A stretch of DNA of 64,000 bases from Prevotella sp. (GCA_023666665.1 JAMPBN010000001.1:82946-146945); one strand, 5' to 3'; numbered from the stretch's first letter, positions 26,519 through 36,164 are shown. The notes: generated by a model not told the origin, from the sequence alone. Program-made: numbers and translations.

Positions 26519-26986
26519 ATGGAAACAACCCTCGTTATACTCAAACCCTCAGCAGTGCTCCACGGCTACGTTGGCCAAGTCATTCAACGCTTTCAGCAAA
26601 AAGGCCTCGTTGTCAGAGGTATGAAAATGATGCAACTCGACGAAGCGATTCTCCGCGAGCATTACGCCCACCTCGTTGACCGTCCCTTCTTCCCCACTTT
26701 GGTGAAGTCAATGATGCGATGCCCGGTGATTGTAATGGCTCTGTGGGGCAAAGATGCCGTTGAGGTAGTAAGAATGATGACGGGAGTGACCAACGGCCGC
26801 AAAGCAGCGCCCGGAACCATTCGCGGCGACTTCAGCATGAGCGGTCAGGAAAACATAATCCACGCCTCCGACTCAGTAGAAAATGCCGAAATTGAGCTGA
26901 AACGCTTCTTCCGCCACGGCGAGATTTTCGACTACACACCCTCCTGGGTTGAATACACCTACGAACCCGACGAAATGAATTGCTAA
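26519..26986 (+). CDS. ndk: Nucleoside diphosphate kinase
   Basis: The 155-residue protein balances NTP and dNTP pools by moving the gamma phosphate through an active-site His. The signature NIIHASDSVENAEIELKRFF contains the catalytic His near residue 122, and TLVILKPSAV is the N-terminal strand. The length is slightly above the usual 140-150. The stop codon TAA is the first triplet of a heptad repeat. Confidence 0.96.
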   Translation: METTLVILKPSAVLHGYVGQVIQRFQQKGLVVRGMKMMQLDEAILREHYAHLVDRPFFPTLVKSMMRCPVIVMALWGKDAVEVVRMMTGVTNGRKAAPGTIRGDFSMSGQENIIHASDSVENAEIELKRFFRHGEIFDYTPSWVEYTYEPDEMNC

Positions 26987-27011
26987 TGCATAATTCTTAA
27001 TGCATAATTAT
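26984..27011 (+). repeat. Heptad array A after ndk (TAATGCA/TAATTCT)
   Basis: Four heptads: TAATGCA, TAATTCT, TAATGCA, TAATTAT. They can also be read as two 14-mers. The first TAA is the ndk stop. Confidence 0.85.
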
Positions 27012-27014
27012 TTC

Positions 27015-27077
27015 GCCTAAAACCTAACGCCTAAAACCTGACGCCCAAAACCTAAGGCCCAACGCCCAAAACCCAAA
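27015..27077 (+). repeat. Heptad array B before the M23 peptidase gene
   Basis: Nine heptads in phase: GCCTAAA, ACCTAAC, GCCTAAA, ACCTGAC, GCCCAAA, ACCTAAG, GCCCAAC, GCCCAAA, ACCCAAA. They alternate mostly as 14-mers. Three bases (TTC) separate them from array A, and the GTG start of the next gene is four bases downstream. Confidence 0.88.
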
Positions 27078-27081
27078 CACC

Positions 27082-28062
27082 GTGCAATCAATCATAAAAT
27101 CTCTCATCCTCGCTGCGGCTGCAGCTCTCGCCGCTCCTCTCTGCGCAATGGCCGACGATGCCATTGTGCCCCCCGCAGCACACGCCCGCTCTCACTCCGA
27201 ACTAATTGCCGGGCAGCTCAACATCGGCAACCAAATCAAGGTTGACGATACCGAGGCATTCCTCGGCAACCTCTTCCCCGAAGAAGAAGAACCCGAACTC
27301 GACATCTTCACCGAGGGCTGGGACTCTCAGGCCGTGAACTGCTTCGTCGGCATGAGCGTGCCCGACGAAATGACCATCAACGTCACCGGTTTCCATATGC
27401 CCACGGCTCCCACCTACGTAACCTCGCCCTACGGCTATCGCCGCCGCTTCCGCCGCATGCACAAGGGCATTGACCTCAAAGTGCAGATTGGCGACACCAT
27501 TTACGCCGCATTCGACGGCCGTGTGCGCATTGTCCGCAACCAAGGCCGCCGCAAAGGCTACGGTCTCTACGTGGTGATTCGCCATAACAACCAGCTCGAA
27601 ACCGTCTATGGCCACCTGTCAAAATTCCTTGTGCAGCCCAATGACTACGTCAAGGCCGGCGACCCCATAGCCCTTGGCGGCAACACCGGACGCTCCACCG
27701 GCCCCCACCTCCACTTTGAAACGCGCTATATGGGCTACGCAATCAACCCGGCGGCAATCTTCGACTTCGCCAACCATACCACCCACACCGACACGTATAT
27801 CTTCACCAAAAATACATATATGAACGCCCGCGACTACACGCCGAGCGCCAGCGCATATGCCAGCGCCGACCCCGCGCCCGCAAAGTCAGCCGCTGCGTCA
27901 TCATCGTCAAAAGGCCGTTCGAAATACTACACCATACGCCGGGGCGACACCCTCAGCCGCATTGCCGCACGCCACGGCACCAGCGTCAGCAAACTCTGCC
28001 GCCTCAACGGCCTCTCCACCTCATCTAAACTCTCAATTGGCAAGAAAATCCGCCTGAGATAA
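27082..28062 (+). CDS. Exported M23 metallopeptidase with LysM domain
   Basis: The 326-residue protein starts with GTG and has a signal peptide ending APLCAMA. The M23 (LytM) domain spans about residues 112-235, with zinc ligands in MHKGIDL (His, Asp) and HLHFET, and the catalytic His in YGHLSKF. A Ser/Ala-rich linker leads to one C-terminal LysM domain (YYTIRRGDTLSRIAARHGTS). It should cut peptidoglycan cross-links or activate amidases. All catalytic residues are present, so it is probably an active endopeptidase, unlike EnvC/NlpD-type activators. Confidence 0.92.
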   Translation: MQSIIKSLILAAAAALAAPLCAMADDAIVPPAAHARSHSELIAGQLNIGNQIKVDDTEAFLGNLFPEEEEPELDIFTEGWDSQAVNCFVGMSVPDEMTINVTGFHMPTAPTYVTSPYGYRRRFRRMHKGIDLKVQIGDTIYAAFDGRVRIVRNQGRRKGYGLYVVIRHNNQLETVYGHLSKFLVQPNDYVKAGDPIALGGNTGRSTGPHLHFETRYMGYAINPAAIFDFANHTTHTDTYIFTKNTYMNARDYTPSASAYASADPAPAKSAAASSSSKGRSKYYTIRRGDTLSRIAARHGTSVSKLCRLNGLSTSSKLSIGKKIRLR

Positions 28063-28064
28063 CA

Positions 28065-29078
28065 ATGCAGAAACTTATCGGAATGACCCTTGAGCAGCTT
28101 CGCCAGGTTGCTGCCGAATGCGGTCTGCCCTCATTTGCCGCCAAGCAGATTGCAAGGCGGCTTTATGTTAACCGCGCCCAAAGCTTCGACGAAATGACCG
28201 AGCTGAGCAAGCGCGGACGCGAACTACTCTCCCAAAATTACTGCATCGGCCTCACCTTCCCCAAGGCCGAAGCCCGCAGCTCCGACGGCACCATCAAATG
28301 CCTATTTGAGGGGCGCGGAGGCCGCGACGTTGAGGCCGTCTACATCCCCGACCACGACCGCGCAACCCTCTGCGTCAGCTCACAGGCCGGCTGCAAAATG
28401 GGCTGCAAATTCTGCATGACAGGCCGTCAGGGCTTCCACGGCAACCTCGATAGCGCCGACATCATCAACCAGATTCTCAGCATTCCCAACTCCGAGTCGC
28501 TCACAAACATAGTATTTATGGGTATGGGCGAGCCGATGGACAACCTCCCCGCAGTGCTTCAGGCCATTGAGGTACTCACCGCACCATGGGGATTCGCCTG
28601 GAGCCCCAAGCGCATCACCGTCAGCACCATTGGCAAGATTCCCGAACTCAAGCGCCTGCTCAACGAAACAAAAGTCCACATAGCCATCAGCGTTCATTCC
28701 CCCTACCCCGGCGAACGCGCCGAGCTGATGCCCTCCGAAAAGGCCTGGCCGTTAAGCGAAGTGATTGAGCTGCTGCGAGGCTACGACTTTGCCCACCAGC
28801 GACGCCTCACGCTGGAATACATCATCTGGCGCGGCATCAACGACGACCTGCGCCACGCCGATGCCCTGGCCCGACTGGTCAAGGGAGTTGACTGCCGCGT
28901 GAACCTCATACGCTACCACTCGTTGCCCGACAGCGACCTCCAAACCGCCTCCGAAGCCACCATGACGGCCTTCCGCGACCGTCTCAACGCCCTCGGAGTC
29001 ACCGCCACAATCCGCGCCTCCCGAGGCGAAGACATCCAAGCCGCCTGCGGCATGCTCGCCGGCCAACAAAACAAATGA
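28065..29078 (+). CDS. rlmN: Dual-specificity 23S rRNA/tRNA m2A methyltransferase RlmN
   Basis: The 337-residue radical-SAM enzyme has the cluster motif CKMGCKFCMTGRQGFHG near residue 110, the following VFMGMGEPMDN, and the Cys-containing C-terminal strand with SRGEDIQAACGML, which holds the methyl-carrier Cys. It methylates A2503 of 23S rRNA and A37 of some tRNAs. It starts two bases after the peptidase stop, and its TGA overlaps the ATG of the GT2 gene. Confidence 0.95.
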   Translation: MQKLIGMTLEQLRQVAAECGLPSFAAKQIARRLYVNRAQSFDEMTELSKRGRELLSQNYCIGLTFPKAEARSSDGTIKCLFEGRGGRDVEAVYIPDHDRATLCVSSQAGCKMGCKFCMTGRQGFHGNLDSADIINQILSIPNSESLTNIVFMGMGEPMDNLPAVLQAIEVLTAPWGFAWSPKRITVSTIGKIPELKRLLNETKVHIAISVHSPYPGERAELMPSEKAWPLSEVIELLRGYDFAHQRRLTLEYIIWRGINDDLRHADALARLVKGVDCRVNLIRYHSLPDSDLQTASEATMTAFRDRLNALGVTATIRASRGEDIQAACGMLAGQQNK

Positions 29079-29917
29079 TTTCCGTAGTTATCCCGGTTCG
29101 AAATAGGGAACGGCTCGTAAAGCGAACGCTTACCTCGCTAAAAGAGCAAACCTTAGCTCCCGATGCCGTTATCCTCGTAGACAACGGCTCCACCGACGGC
29201 ACTCTCGACGTGCTTCGCCAATACCCGGGCGCAATAGTGATTGAAGAACCCCGCCCGGGAGCTACCACCGCCCGCAACGCCGGACTCGAACGAGTAAATA
29301 GCGAATACGTGCTCTTTTTCGACAGCGATGACATAATGCCACCACGACATATCGAGGAACTTACCGCCGCACTCCGCGCTGCCAATATGCCAGAAATCGG
29401 AGCATTCGACATGGAACTGATAAACCTTGACGGCACACGCTCGCCGAAACCGTTCCGCCACGGCGACCCGATGAAAATGCAGATTTTTCACTCCATACTC
29501 TCCACTCAGCGATGTGTAATATCCACCGAGCTGGCCCGCCGAGTGGGCGGATGGAACGAAACTCTACCGGTTTGGGATGATTTGGAATTTGGTGTGCGCC
29601 TGCTTGCGTCCTGTGCAAGAATGACCCGACTGAAAATCTCTGAGCCGGTTCACACTTACGCTCAGGCAGAGAGCATTACCGGCACAGACTTCGCTTCAAA
29701 AGCCGGGAAATGGGAAAAATCGCTCGATGCGTGTGCCGATATTGTCAAGGGAACTAAATATGAACGAATGATAAATATGCGGCGGGCAATTCTTGCAGGG
29801 ATGTACCGCCGCGAAAACAGACCCGACCTTGCAAAATCAATAAAACTGACACCCTTTCAAAGACTCATTTCCCGCTACGTGGCTTTGGGCGGACGCGGTG
29901 TCGCATATTTGGCTTGA
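29075..29917 (+). CDS. Glycosyltransferase family 2
   Basis: The 280-residue protein has the GT-A start ISVVIPVRNRERLVKRTLTS, the nucleotide-binding VDNGSTDGT, the DxD motif in LFFDSDD near residue 89, and WNETLPVWDDLEFGVRLL as the acceptor-side block. It transfers a sugar, probably onto a surface polysaccharide or lipid; the substrate is unknown. It overlaps rlmN by four bases. No other polysaccharide gene is next to it. Confidence 0.9.
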   Translation: MISVVIPVRNRERLVKRTLTSLKEQTLAPDAVILVDNGSTDGTLDVLRQYPGAIVIEEPRPGATTARNAGLERVNSEYVLFFDSDDIMPPRHIEELTAALRAANMPEIGAFDMELINLDGTRSPKPFRHGDPMKMQIFHSILSTQRCVISTELARRVGGWNETLPVWDDLEFGVRLLASCARMTRLKISEPVHTYAQAESITGTDFASKAGKWEKSLDACADIVKGTKYERMINMRRAILAGMYRRENRPDLAKSIKLTPFQRLISRYVALGGRGVAYLA

Positions 29918-29938
29918 GCAAGGAACTCTCAAACTTGA

Positions 29939-30355
29939 CTATTCAGCGCATTTGGGGCAGATTCCTTTGATAACGTATTCGGCATCGGTGGCTGTGTAGC
30001 CCTCGGGGATTTTAACCGACGGAATGAACGTATGCTCCAGGCAGTATGAGGTATGGCAACGTGTGCAGTAAAAATGCACGTGGCGCTCATTGAGTGCACA
30101 TTCGTGGTCGTGATGACACACGCAATATTTTTTTGAGCCGGAGCCGTCTTCGGTTTCATGGAGCAGATGATGCTCGGCAAAGAGGGTGAGGGTTCTGAAA
30201 ATCGTTGACTTGTCTATCGTGTCAAGTTCCTCTTCGAGTTCCATAAGGTTGAAAGTATTGGCGTGATTTTCAGCGGCTTTATATATCAGGATGCGCACTG
30301 CCGTTGGTCGCACTCCGTGGTTTTCGAGTATGCGTTCAATGTCTGATTTTTCCAT
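29939..30355 (-). CDS. Fur-family metal-dependent repressor
   Basis: The 138-residue protein has a winged helix (VRPTAVRILIYKAA, DKSTIFRTLTLF) and a dimerisation/metal part with CVCHHDHE, HVHFYCTRCHTSYCLEH and the terminal CPKC. The two Cys pairs form a structural zinc site. Fur, Zur and PerR cannot be separated by eye; the many Cys/His residues could suit Zur. It is the last gene of the rho-rbfA-permease run, seven bases or less after the permease start side. No Fur box was identified. Confidence 0.88.
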   Translation of the reverse strand: MEKSDIERILENHGVRPTAVRILIYKAAENHANTFNLMELEEELDTIDKSTIFRTLTLFAEHHLLHETEDGSGSKKYCVCHHDHECALNERHVHFYCTRCHTSYCLEHTFIPSVKIPEGYTATDAEYVIKGICPKCAE

Positions 30356-30361
30356 ATGCGT

Positions 30362-31558
30362 TCAGTTTCGGCGCCCGGTGGCAATCAAGGCGGTAAGGAT
30401 TCCTACTATAACAGCAATAGCCGCAACGGCAAGGAGGTCGGCGGGGTGAAAAACCACCGGATAGGCCTCAATGGTCAGCGATTCGGAATCGCCGGCAAGT
30501 TTCACCCAGCCGAAGTGCTGCTGCCCGAGGCTCAAAAGAGTTCCCAAAATGAGTCCGCCAATGGTTCCTATCGCGGTAATGAGCATTGATTCAATGCGAT
30601 AAATATTGCGTATGCGCTTGCGCGTGGCTCCGAGAGCCATCAGAGTGGCAGCATTCCGGCGTTTCTCAATAATCAGCAGCGAGAGTGAGGAAACGACGTT
30701 GAATGAGGCGATTATGAGTATGAACCCGAGCAGAAGAAATGTGAGCCACTTTTCCATATTCACGATGCGGAAAGTGGAACTTTGCTGCTCATCAAGGGTC
30801 AGCACTCGCCCGCGTTCGCCTAAAATTGCAGCGGCAGCGCGTTGGGCAGCTTTCGCGTCGGCTGTCGGGTAAATATAGATTTGGGTGGCGGCATCTTCTT
30901 GCTGCAACAGGTTCTCAACCAACGTCAAGGGCGCGTAGACCAAGTCGGCATCGACCTCCGCCTGATTGAGAATGAACACTGCGCTCGGAGCTACCGAGTC
31001 GGCGCGGAATGCCGACATAGGATTTGCGGGATTGATGCGCCCGAGCCTGCGCGGCACGTAGAGTCCCAGAAGTTCTTCGCCGCCAACCGGGAGCTGAAGA
31101 GTGTTGGCCACTCCGACGCTGACCACTGCGGGACTCGCAGCCGGGTGATAATAAGCCCACGGCTGTCCATAGGGACTTATGGAGTCAAAGCACGAATAGA
31201 GCGCGGGGGTGATTCCGCGCAACCTTATGGCCATTTGCCGCCCACCAAACATTGCCAGGGCGCGCTCCTGAAGCATTGGCTGCGCATCGGCAATTGCCGG
31301 CGAAGATTTGAGCGCCTCACACAGCGAATCTGCCCCCTCCAGGGTCTTGCCCTCAACGGCAACGGCGGCAAGCGGAGGGTCAAGCACTGAGATGCGTTCC
31401 TCAATCAACGAGTGGAAACCATTAAAAACGCTCATGACCACAACCATAGCGGCCGTGGCCAGGGCAATGCCGGCAATCGAAACGATAGAGATAACGTTGA
31501 CAACCGAGTGGCTCTTTTTCGCCAGAAGGTACCGCAGCGCGATTCGCAGATTCAGCAA
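30362..31558 (-). CDS. FtsX/LolC-type ABC permease
   Basis: The 398-residue protein has one N-terminal helix (VVNVISIVSIAGIALATAAM), a large periplasmic domain of about 220 residues and three C-terminal helices, including FLLLGFILIIASFNVVSSLS. The layout and the N-terminal RYLLAKKSHSVVNVIS block match LolC/LolE-type permeases, which lift lipoproteins from the inner membrane. A LolD-type ATPase is not next to it. It starts five bases after rbfA ends. Confidence 0.88.
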   Translation of the reverse strand: MLNLRIALRYLLAKKSHSVVNVISIVSIAGIALATAAMVVVMSVFNGFHSLIEERISVLDPPLAAVAVEGKTLEGADSLCEALKSSPAIADAQPMLQERALAMFGGRQMAIRLRGITPALYSCFDSISPYGQPWAYYHPAASPAVVSVGVANTLQLPVGGEELLGLYVPRRLGRINPANPMSAFRADSVAPSAVFILNQAEVDADLVYAPLTLVENLLQQEDAATQIYIYPTADAKAAQRAAAAILGERGRVLTLDEQQSSTFRIVNMEKWLTFLLLGFILIIASFNVVSSLSLLIIEKRRNAATLMALGATRKRIRNIYRIESMLITAIGTIGGLILGTLLSLGQQHFGWVKLAGDSESLTIEAYPVVFHPADLLAVAAIAVIVGILTALIATGRRN

Positions 31559-31563
31559 GGCGT

Positions 31564-31911
31564 TCAGGCGTTGGGAGTCTGACCTAAGAGGCGGTCAATA
31601 TTTTCGAGGTAGTCTATCGAGTCATCGAGGTAGAACTGCAGCTCAGGGCAACGACGCAACTGGAAGCGAACGCGCTGCGCCAGGTCGTAGCGTATAGTTT
31701 TTGCCTGGGCATTGACGCTTTCAATCACCTCGGGAGCCTGCTCGGAGGGAAACACCGAGAGGTATGCTTTGGCCACGCTGAGGTCAGGCGACACCTTGAC
31801 GGAGCTGACCGACACCATTGTACCATGCATCTTGGCGGTTTGCTGACGGAATATTTCGCTGAGCTCTTTCTGAAGAAGCCGGGCAATTTTTGCTTGACGT
31901 GTTGATTCCAT
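31564..31911 (-). CDS. rbfA: Ribosome-binding factor A
   Basis: The 115-residue protein has the KH-like fold signatures RQAKIARLLQKELSEIF and VSPDLSVAKAYLSVF, and the closing PELQFYLDDSIDYLENID. It helps mature the 5' end of 16S rRNA on the small subunit. It starts two bases after the rho stop codon. The linkage rho-rbfA-permease suggests one transcript. Confidence 0.95.
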   Translation of the reverse strand: MESTRQAKIARLLQKELSEIFRQQTAKMHGTMVSVSSVKVSPDLSVAKAYLSVFPSEQAPEVIESVNAQAKTIRYDLAQRVRFQLRRCPELQFYLDDSIDYLENIDRLLGQTPNA

Positions 31912-31913
31912 AA

Positions 31914-33866
31914 TTAATCGTTCATTGTTCGTAGAAGCTCGTCATTGCTCTGCGTGCGTTCCATGCGATCCTTGATAAATTCCATGGCTTCAATGGAGTT
32001 GCGGTCGGAGAGAAACCTGCGCATAATCCACATTCGCTGAATGGTCTCCTTGGGGAGCAGGAGGTCGTCGCGACGCGTTGACGATGCCATTATATCAACG
32101 GCGGGGAAGATGCGTTTGTTCGAAAGCTTGCGGTCGAGCTGCAGCTCCATGTTACCGGTACCCTTGAACTCTTCAAAAATCACCTCGTCCATCTTTGATG
32201 ATGTTTCGGTCAGCGCGGTGGCAATGATGGTCAGCGAGCCGCCGTTTTCAATGTTGCGGGCGGCACCGAAAAAGCGCTTGGGCTTCTGCAGGGCGTTAGC
32301 ATCCACACCGCCGGAAAGGATTTTGCCGGAGCCGGGAGCCACGGTGTTGTACGCGCGAGCAAGGCGGGTAATGGAGTCGAGGAGAATCACCACGTCGTGG
32401 CCGCTCTCAACCATGCGTTTGGCCTTTTCGAGGACTATGCCGGCGATTTTTACGTGGCGGTCGGCAGGTTCGTCGAAAGTTGAAGCAATCACTTCGGCGT
32501 TGACCGTGCGCTTCATGTCGGTAACCTCCTCGGGGCGCTCGTCAATGAGCAGAATCATAATGTAGGTTTCGGGATGATTCTCGGCTATGGCGTTGGCAAT
32601 GTCTTTAAGCAGAATGGTTTTACCGGTTTTGGGCGGAGCCACGATGAGAGCGCGCTGACCCTTGCCGATGGGGGCGAACATATCAACCACGCGGGTGGAG
32701 AGGTTGGTGGTCAGCGGCGAGCCGCAGAGGCGGAATTTCTCATCGGGAAAGAGGGGGGTGAGATGCTCAAAGTTTTGGCGGTCACGCAGGAAGCGCGGGT
32801 CGCGGCCATTTACGCTGAGAATCTCGGTGAGGGGATAGTATTTTTCGCCTTCATGGGGCGGACGCACGCGCCCTTCCACAACGTCGCCGGTCTTTAGACC
32901 GAACTGCTTGATTTGCTGCTGGGTGAGAAGCACGTCGTCGGGCGAGGTCATATAGTTATAGTCGCTTGAGCGGAGGAAGCCGTGGCCCTGGGGCTCCACC
33001 TCGAGCACGCCGCTGGCATCAATGATGCCGTCATAGCGGGCAAGCTCCTGAGCGCGCTGTTGCTGCTGTTGCTGCTGGTTGCGGCGTTCAAACTTGTTTT
33101 TCTTCCCCTGAAGTTGTGGCTGCTGGTGACCCGGTTCAGTCAAAACTACCGGCGCAGATTCATTTGTCGACTGAGCAACCTGGGACTCAGGATGTTGCTG
33201 ATAAGCCTGCTGCTGACGCTCCTGCTCGCCACGCGGCTTAAACTGCTTGCCCTGGCGACCGGCCGGAAAAAATTCGCTCAGCGGCGAGTCAGGACGCGGA
33301 CGGAAGTCGCGCTTGGGCTGCTCGGGAGCTTTTTCGGCGTTGAGTTCAGCGGCTTCGGGTTTGTCGGTCTTTTCTTCCACCGGAGCAGTCATTTCAGGCA
33401 GCTCGGGACTCGGAGCCTTTTCTCCCTTGGGTTTGCGGCCACGCTTTTTAGGTTCGGGCTTAACTTCTTCGGGCTTTTGTTGCTGAGGTGCGGCAGCCTC
33501 TTCAAGCTTTGCCTCCGGCTTTTCAGCCTCGGCGAGCTTTTCGCTTTTGGGCTTGCGGCCACGCTTTTTCGGTTCAGGCTTAACCTCGTCTGCATTCGTG
33601 TCTTTTTTCTCCTCTACTCCCTGTGATTGTTTTGCATCCTCAGCCGACTGCTCCTTGGCCTTCTCGGCCTTGGGTTTGCGTCCGCGCTTTTTCGGAGTCT
33701 TTTCGGGTGTGTTGGCTGATGCCGCAAGAGCTGCCGCATCAATAATCTCAAAAGCCATTTGCTGAGGTTCGGCAGAGTCAAACTTCTTGATGCCATATTT
33801 GGCACCAATTTCCTGAAGCTGCTCCACACTCATGTTTTCAAGTTGGTCTAATTTATAATTTTCCAT
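31914..33866 (-). CDS. rho: Transcription termination factor Rho with long basic disordered insertion
   Basis: The 650-residue protein starts at ATG 33866. The upstream in-frame part has no Rho character. The N-terminal helix bundle is [17 protein letters not shown]. Residues about 65-270 form a low-complexity insertion with four copies of an AT-hook-like motif KKRGRKPK and Gln runs. RNA-binding and ATPase domains follow: [12 protein letters not shown], Walker A PPKTGKT and [15 protein letters not shown]. Bacteroidota Rho proteins are known for such insertions, and in Bacteroides thetaiotaomicron the disordered region drives condensate formation. The long leader (about 165 bases) with a GC palindrome at 33990-34004 may be regulatory. 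Confidence 0.95.
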   Translation of the reverse strand: MENYKLDQLENMSVEQLQEIGAKYGIKKFDSAEPQQMAFEIIDAAALAASANTPEKTPKKRGRKPKAEKAKEQSAEDAKQSQGVEEKKDTNADEVKPEPKKRGRKPKSEKLAEAEKPEAKLEEAAAPQQQKPEEVKPEPKKRGRKPKGEKAPSPELPEMTAPVEEKTDKPEAAELNAEKAPEQPKRDFRPRPDSPLSEFFPAGRQGKQFKPRGEQERQQQAYQQHPESQVAQSTNESAPVVLTEPGHQQPQLQGKKNKFERRNQQQQQQQRAQELARYDGIIDASGVLEVEPQGHGFLRSSDYNYMTSPDDVLLTQQQIKQFGLKTGDVVEGRVRPPHEGEKYYPLTEILSVNGRDPRFLRDRQNFEHLTPLFPDEKFRLCGSPLTTNLSTRVVDMFAPIGKGQRALIVAPPKTGKTILLKDIANAIAENHPETYIMILLIDERPEEVTDMKRTVNAEVIASTFDEPADRHVKIAGIVLEKAKRMVESGHDVVILLDSITRLARAYNTVAPGSGKILSGGVDANALQKPKRFFGAARNIENGGSLTIIATALTETSSKMDEVIFEEFKGTGNMELQLDRKLSNKRIFPAVDIMASSTRRDDLLLPKETIQRMWIMRRFLSDRNSIEAMEFIKDRMERTQSNDELLRTMND

Positions 33867-33989
33867 ACATATTTCATTTACCGCTACCAAGGGGAAATCT
33901 GCCATCCATTATAATAACGACTACGAGGGGAAACTTGTTTTTGGTTAGTACTCTGCAACTTGAATCCTGGCGCAAGGTACTTTTCGGGG

Positions 33990-34004
33990 CGCTGCCCGGC
34001 AGCG
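33990..34004 (-). promoter_or_regulatory. GC-rich palindrome in the rho leader
   Basis: CGCTGCCCGGCAGCG, symmetric about its centre, lies about 30 bases into the expected rho transcript. In RNA it could form a short hairpin. Rho often limits its own synthesis through its leader; here that is inference. Confidence 0.4.
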
Positions 34005-34034
34005 AATAGCTGAATCAAGTTATAATTGTGACCG

Positions 34035-34042
34035 CAAATTTA
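34035..34042 (-). promoter_or_regulatory. -7 element for rho
   Basis: TAAATTTG on the minus strand. No TTTG at the -33 position. The distance to the rho ATG is about 170 bases. Confidence 0.5.
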
Positions 34043-34166
34043 CACATTTTTTTTTACTTTTCCAAGGCACCCCGCTATTTCTTAATGCATCGGGAGCCAG
34101 CAACATCCCGTGGTGATGGGAAATATACCGGCTGATGCAATTATTGAGAGATATTGACCGGGGGGA

Positions 34167-34787
34167 TTAGCGGCGGAGGGAGGTGCCGAAGGGGGTGCGG
34201 TTGAGCAGGGAGCGGCCGAGGGTTATTTCGTCGGTGTATTCGAGTTCGTTGCCTACGCTGACGCCTCGGGCGAGTTGTGTGATTTCAACGGGGAGTGTGC
34301 CGAGTTTGCGGTAGATGTAGAAGTCGGTGGTTTCGCCTTCCATGGTTGCGGAGAGTGCGAGGATTATTTCTTTGATTCCTCCGGCTTTGACGCGGTCAAC
34401 GAGGGAGTCAATTTCGAGTTGGTCGGGTCCGATGCCGTCGATGGGCGAGATTACGCCGCCGAGCACGTGGTAGAGTCCGTGGAATTGTCCGGTGTTCTCA
34501 ATGCTCATGACGTCTTTGACGGTTTCGACGACGCAGATTGTGGAGGAGTCGCGTGCGGGGTTGGAGCAGAGGGGGCAGACGTTGGTTTCGGAGATGTTGT
34601 GGCAGATGGTGCAGTATCTGACACCGCGCCGCATTTCGGCTATTGCTCGGCTGAGGGTTTCGGCTTGTTCGGGTTCGCGCCGGAGCAGATAGAGTGCAAG
34701 CCGGAGGGCTGTTTTGCGGCCGAGGCCGGGTAGGCGGCTGAGTTCGGTTACGGCGGCTTCAAGCAGGGGTGAGGAGAGGGGTTCCAC
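34167..34787 (-). CDS. recR: Recombination mediator RecR
   Basis: The 206-residue protein has an N-terminal helix-hairpin-helix ([20 protein letters not shown]), a four-Cys zinc finger with [16 protein letters not shown], and a Toprim domain beginning [14 protein letters not shown]. RecR works with RecO/RecF to load RecA at gaps. The start is GTG 34787, immediately after a heptad repeat that follows panD. Confidence 0.95.
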   Translation of the reverse strand: MEPLSSPLLEAAVTELSRLPGLGRKTALRLALYLLRREPEQAETLSRAIAEMRRGVRYCTICHNISETNVCPLCSNPARDSSTICVVETVKDVMSIENTGQFHGLYHVLGGVISPIDGIGPDQLEIDSLVDRVKAGGIKEIILALSATMEGETTDFYIYRKLGTLPVEITQLARGVSVGNELEYTDEITLGRSLLNRTPFGTSLRR

Positions 34788-34788
34788 G

Positions 34789-34809
34789 AGTTAGGAGTTA
34801 GGAGTTAGG
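34789..34809 (-). repeat. Heptad tandem array, unit CCTAACT, between panD and recR
   Basis: Three exact copies of AGTTAGG on the plus strand (CCTAACT on the coding strand). The panD stop TAA (34807-34805) is inside the first coding-strand copy, and the recR GTG is one base past the last. The unit is identical to that at 344-378, 34 kb away. Confidence 0.9.
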
Positions 34810-35161
34810 CCTTGGGGAGAAGGTTGGTAGCGGTGTCGGGGAAGACGAGGCGGGGAGTGAGGGTGGCGCCTTCGTCGGGGGTGACGAGGGCGTAGGCCAT
34901 GATGATGACGATGTCGCCACGGTGTACGCGCCTTGCTGCTGCGCCGTTGAGGCAGATTACTCCGCTGCCGGCAGAGCCGGGGATGGCGTAGGTGTCGAAG
35001 CGTTCGCCGTTGTTGTTGTCGACGATGAAGACCCTCTCGCCCGGGATGATTCCGGCGGCTTCCATAAGGGTGGAGTCAATGGTAATGCTGCCGATGTAGT
35101 CAAGGTTTGCTTCGGTAACGGTGACGCGATGAATTTTGGATTTGAGTACCTGAATCAGCAT
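34805..35161 (-). CDS. panD: Aspartate 1-decarboxylase proenzyme
   Basis: The 118-residue protein makes beta-alanine for pantothenate. The self-cleavage site Gly-Ser that yields the pyruvoyl group lies in [10 protein letters not shown] (residues 24-25). [20 protein letters not shown] is the family's core. It overlaps the end of panC by seven bases, so panC and panD are translated together. Confidence 0.96.
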   Translation of the reverse strand: MLIQVLKSKIHRVTVTEANLDYIGSITIDSTLMEAAGIIPGERVFIVDNNNGERFDTYAIPGSAGSGVICLNGAAARRVHRGDIVIIMAYALVTPDEGATLTPRLVFPDTATNLLPKA

Positions 35162-36012
35162 TGTGGCATGAATTTTATATTATCGATAAGGCGTACGTCG
35201 CCGGCGTATACGGTTACACAGCCTACGGGTTGGCTGCTTTGGTTCCAGTGGTTGATGGGGAGGCAGGTGGGGCCGTCGACTATCTGAAAGTATTCGGTTT
35301 CAAGGCCGGGGATGGCGTTGATTTGGTCGATGACGTAGGCGGCGGTTTGGGCAACGTCGTGGTTGCGGGCGTAGTCAACGCCTCGGGTGAGTGCTTGGTA
35401 GATTTGGGGGGCTGCGGCGCGCATTTGGGGGGTGAGGCGCACGTTGCGTGAGCTCATTGCGAGGCCGTCGGCTTCGCGTTTGATGGGGACGTCGACGATT
35501 CGGAGGCCGTTGAAGCCGCCTTCGAGTTCTACCATTTTGCGGATTACGGCAATTTGCTGAAAGTCTTTTTCGCCGAAGTATGCCCGGGTGGGTTGCGCCA
35601 TATTAAAGAGGCGGCTCACTACCTGGGCCACGCCGTTGAAGTGGCCGGGGCGCATTTTGCCCTCCATGACTTTGGCAACGGGGCCGAGGTCAAAGATGCG
35701 GGTATCGGGTTCGGGATACATCTCCTCGACGGTGGGGACGAAGGCTACGTCGACTCCGGCAGCCTCGAGGGCGCGGAGGTCGGACTCTTCGGTGCGAGGA
35801 TATGTGCGGAGGTCGTCGGGGTTATTGAATTGCGTGGGATTAACGAACACGCTGACGGCAACGAGGTCATTATCATTACGCGCACGCGCAACGAGCGACA
35901 GATGCCCCTGATGTAATGCTCCCATAGTGGGCACGAAGCCAATCGAGCGGCCTGCGGCGCGTTGCTCTGCACTCCACTGTCGGAGTTCGTTGGCTTTACG
36001 GATAACTTTCAT
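35155..36012 (-). CDS. panC: Pantothenate synthetase
   Basis: The 285-residue protein joins pantoate and beta-alanine with ATP. Motifs are [16 protein letters not shown] with the HxGH-type nucleotide site, [14 protein letters not shown], and [14 protein letters not shown]-like MSSRNVRLT follows. The start is ATG 36012; the upstream extension runs into the promoter. The last residues ([12 protein letters not shown]) match the family's usual RLIDN ending. Confidence 0.96.
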   Translation of the reverse strand: MKVIRKANELRQWSAEQRAAGRSIGFVPTMGALHQGHLSLVARARNDNDLVAVSVFVNPTQFNNPDDLRTYPRTEESDLRALEAAGVDVAFVPTVEEMYPEPDTRIFDLGPVAKVMEGKMRPGHFNGVAQVVSRLFNMAQPTRAYFGEKDFQQIAVIRKMVELEGGFNGLRIVDVPIKREADGLAMSSRNVRLTPQMRAAAPQIYQALTRGVDYARNHDVAQTAAYVIDQINAIPGLETEYFQIVDGPTCLPINHWNQSSQPVGCVTVYAGDVRLIDNIKFMPQC

Positions 36013-36045
36013 TTTGCGAATAGAAATGTAATCGTTAAAACGCCG

Positions 36046-36053
36046 CAAAGTTA
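36046..36053 (-). promoter_or_regulatory. -7 element for panC-panD-recR
   Basis: TAACTTTG on the minus strand, 33 bases before panC, with TTGC about 19 bases upstream as a weak -33. Confidence 0.6.
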
Positions 36054-36156
36054 CGCAAAAAATCCAACGTGAGCAACTCTGCAATTACTGATTTGAGGGT
36101 ATATGTCGGAGTGATTTTACTAAAATTTGAGTATTTCGGGAGCGGAAATGTCGCCG

Positions 36157-36164
36157 TAACTTTG
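36157..36164 (+). promoter_or_regulatory. -7 element for the first porin gene
   Basis: TAACTTTG, 39 bases before the ATG at 36204. It is divergent from the panC promoter within a 190-base spacer. Confidence 0.6.

Larger units (their letters stand above)
33867..34166. other. Rho leader and recR-rho spacer
   Basis: The 300 bases contain the rho -7 element (34042-34035) and the palindrome CGCTGCCCGGCAGCG (33990-34004) in the leader. Beyond the promoter, an outer dyad TGCATC/GATGCA spans roughly 34086-34139. No convincing gene is present. Confidence 0.6.
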
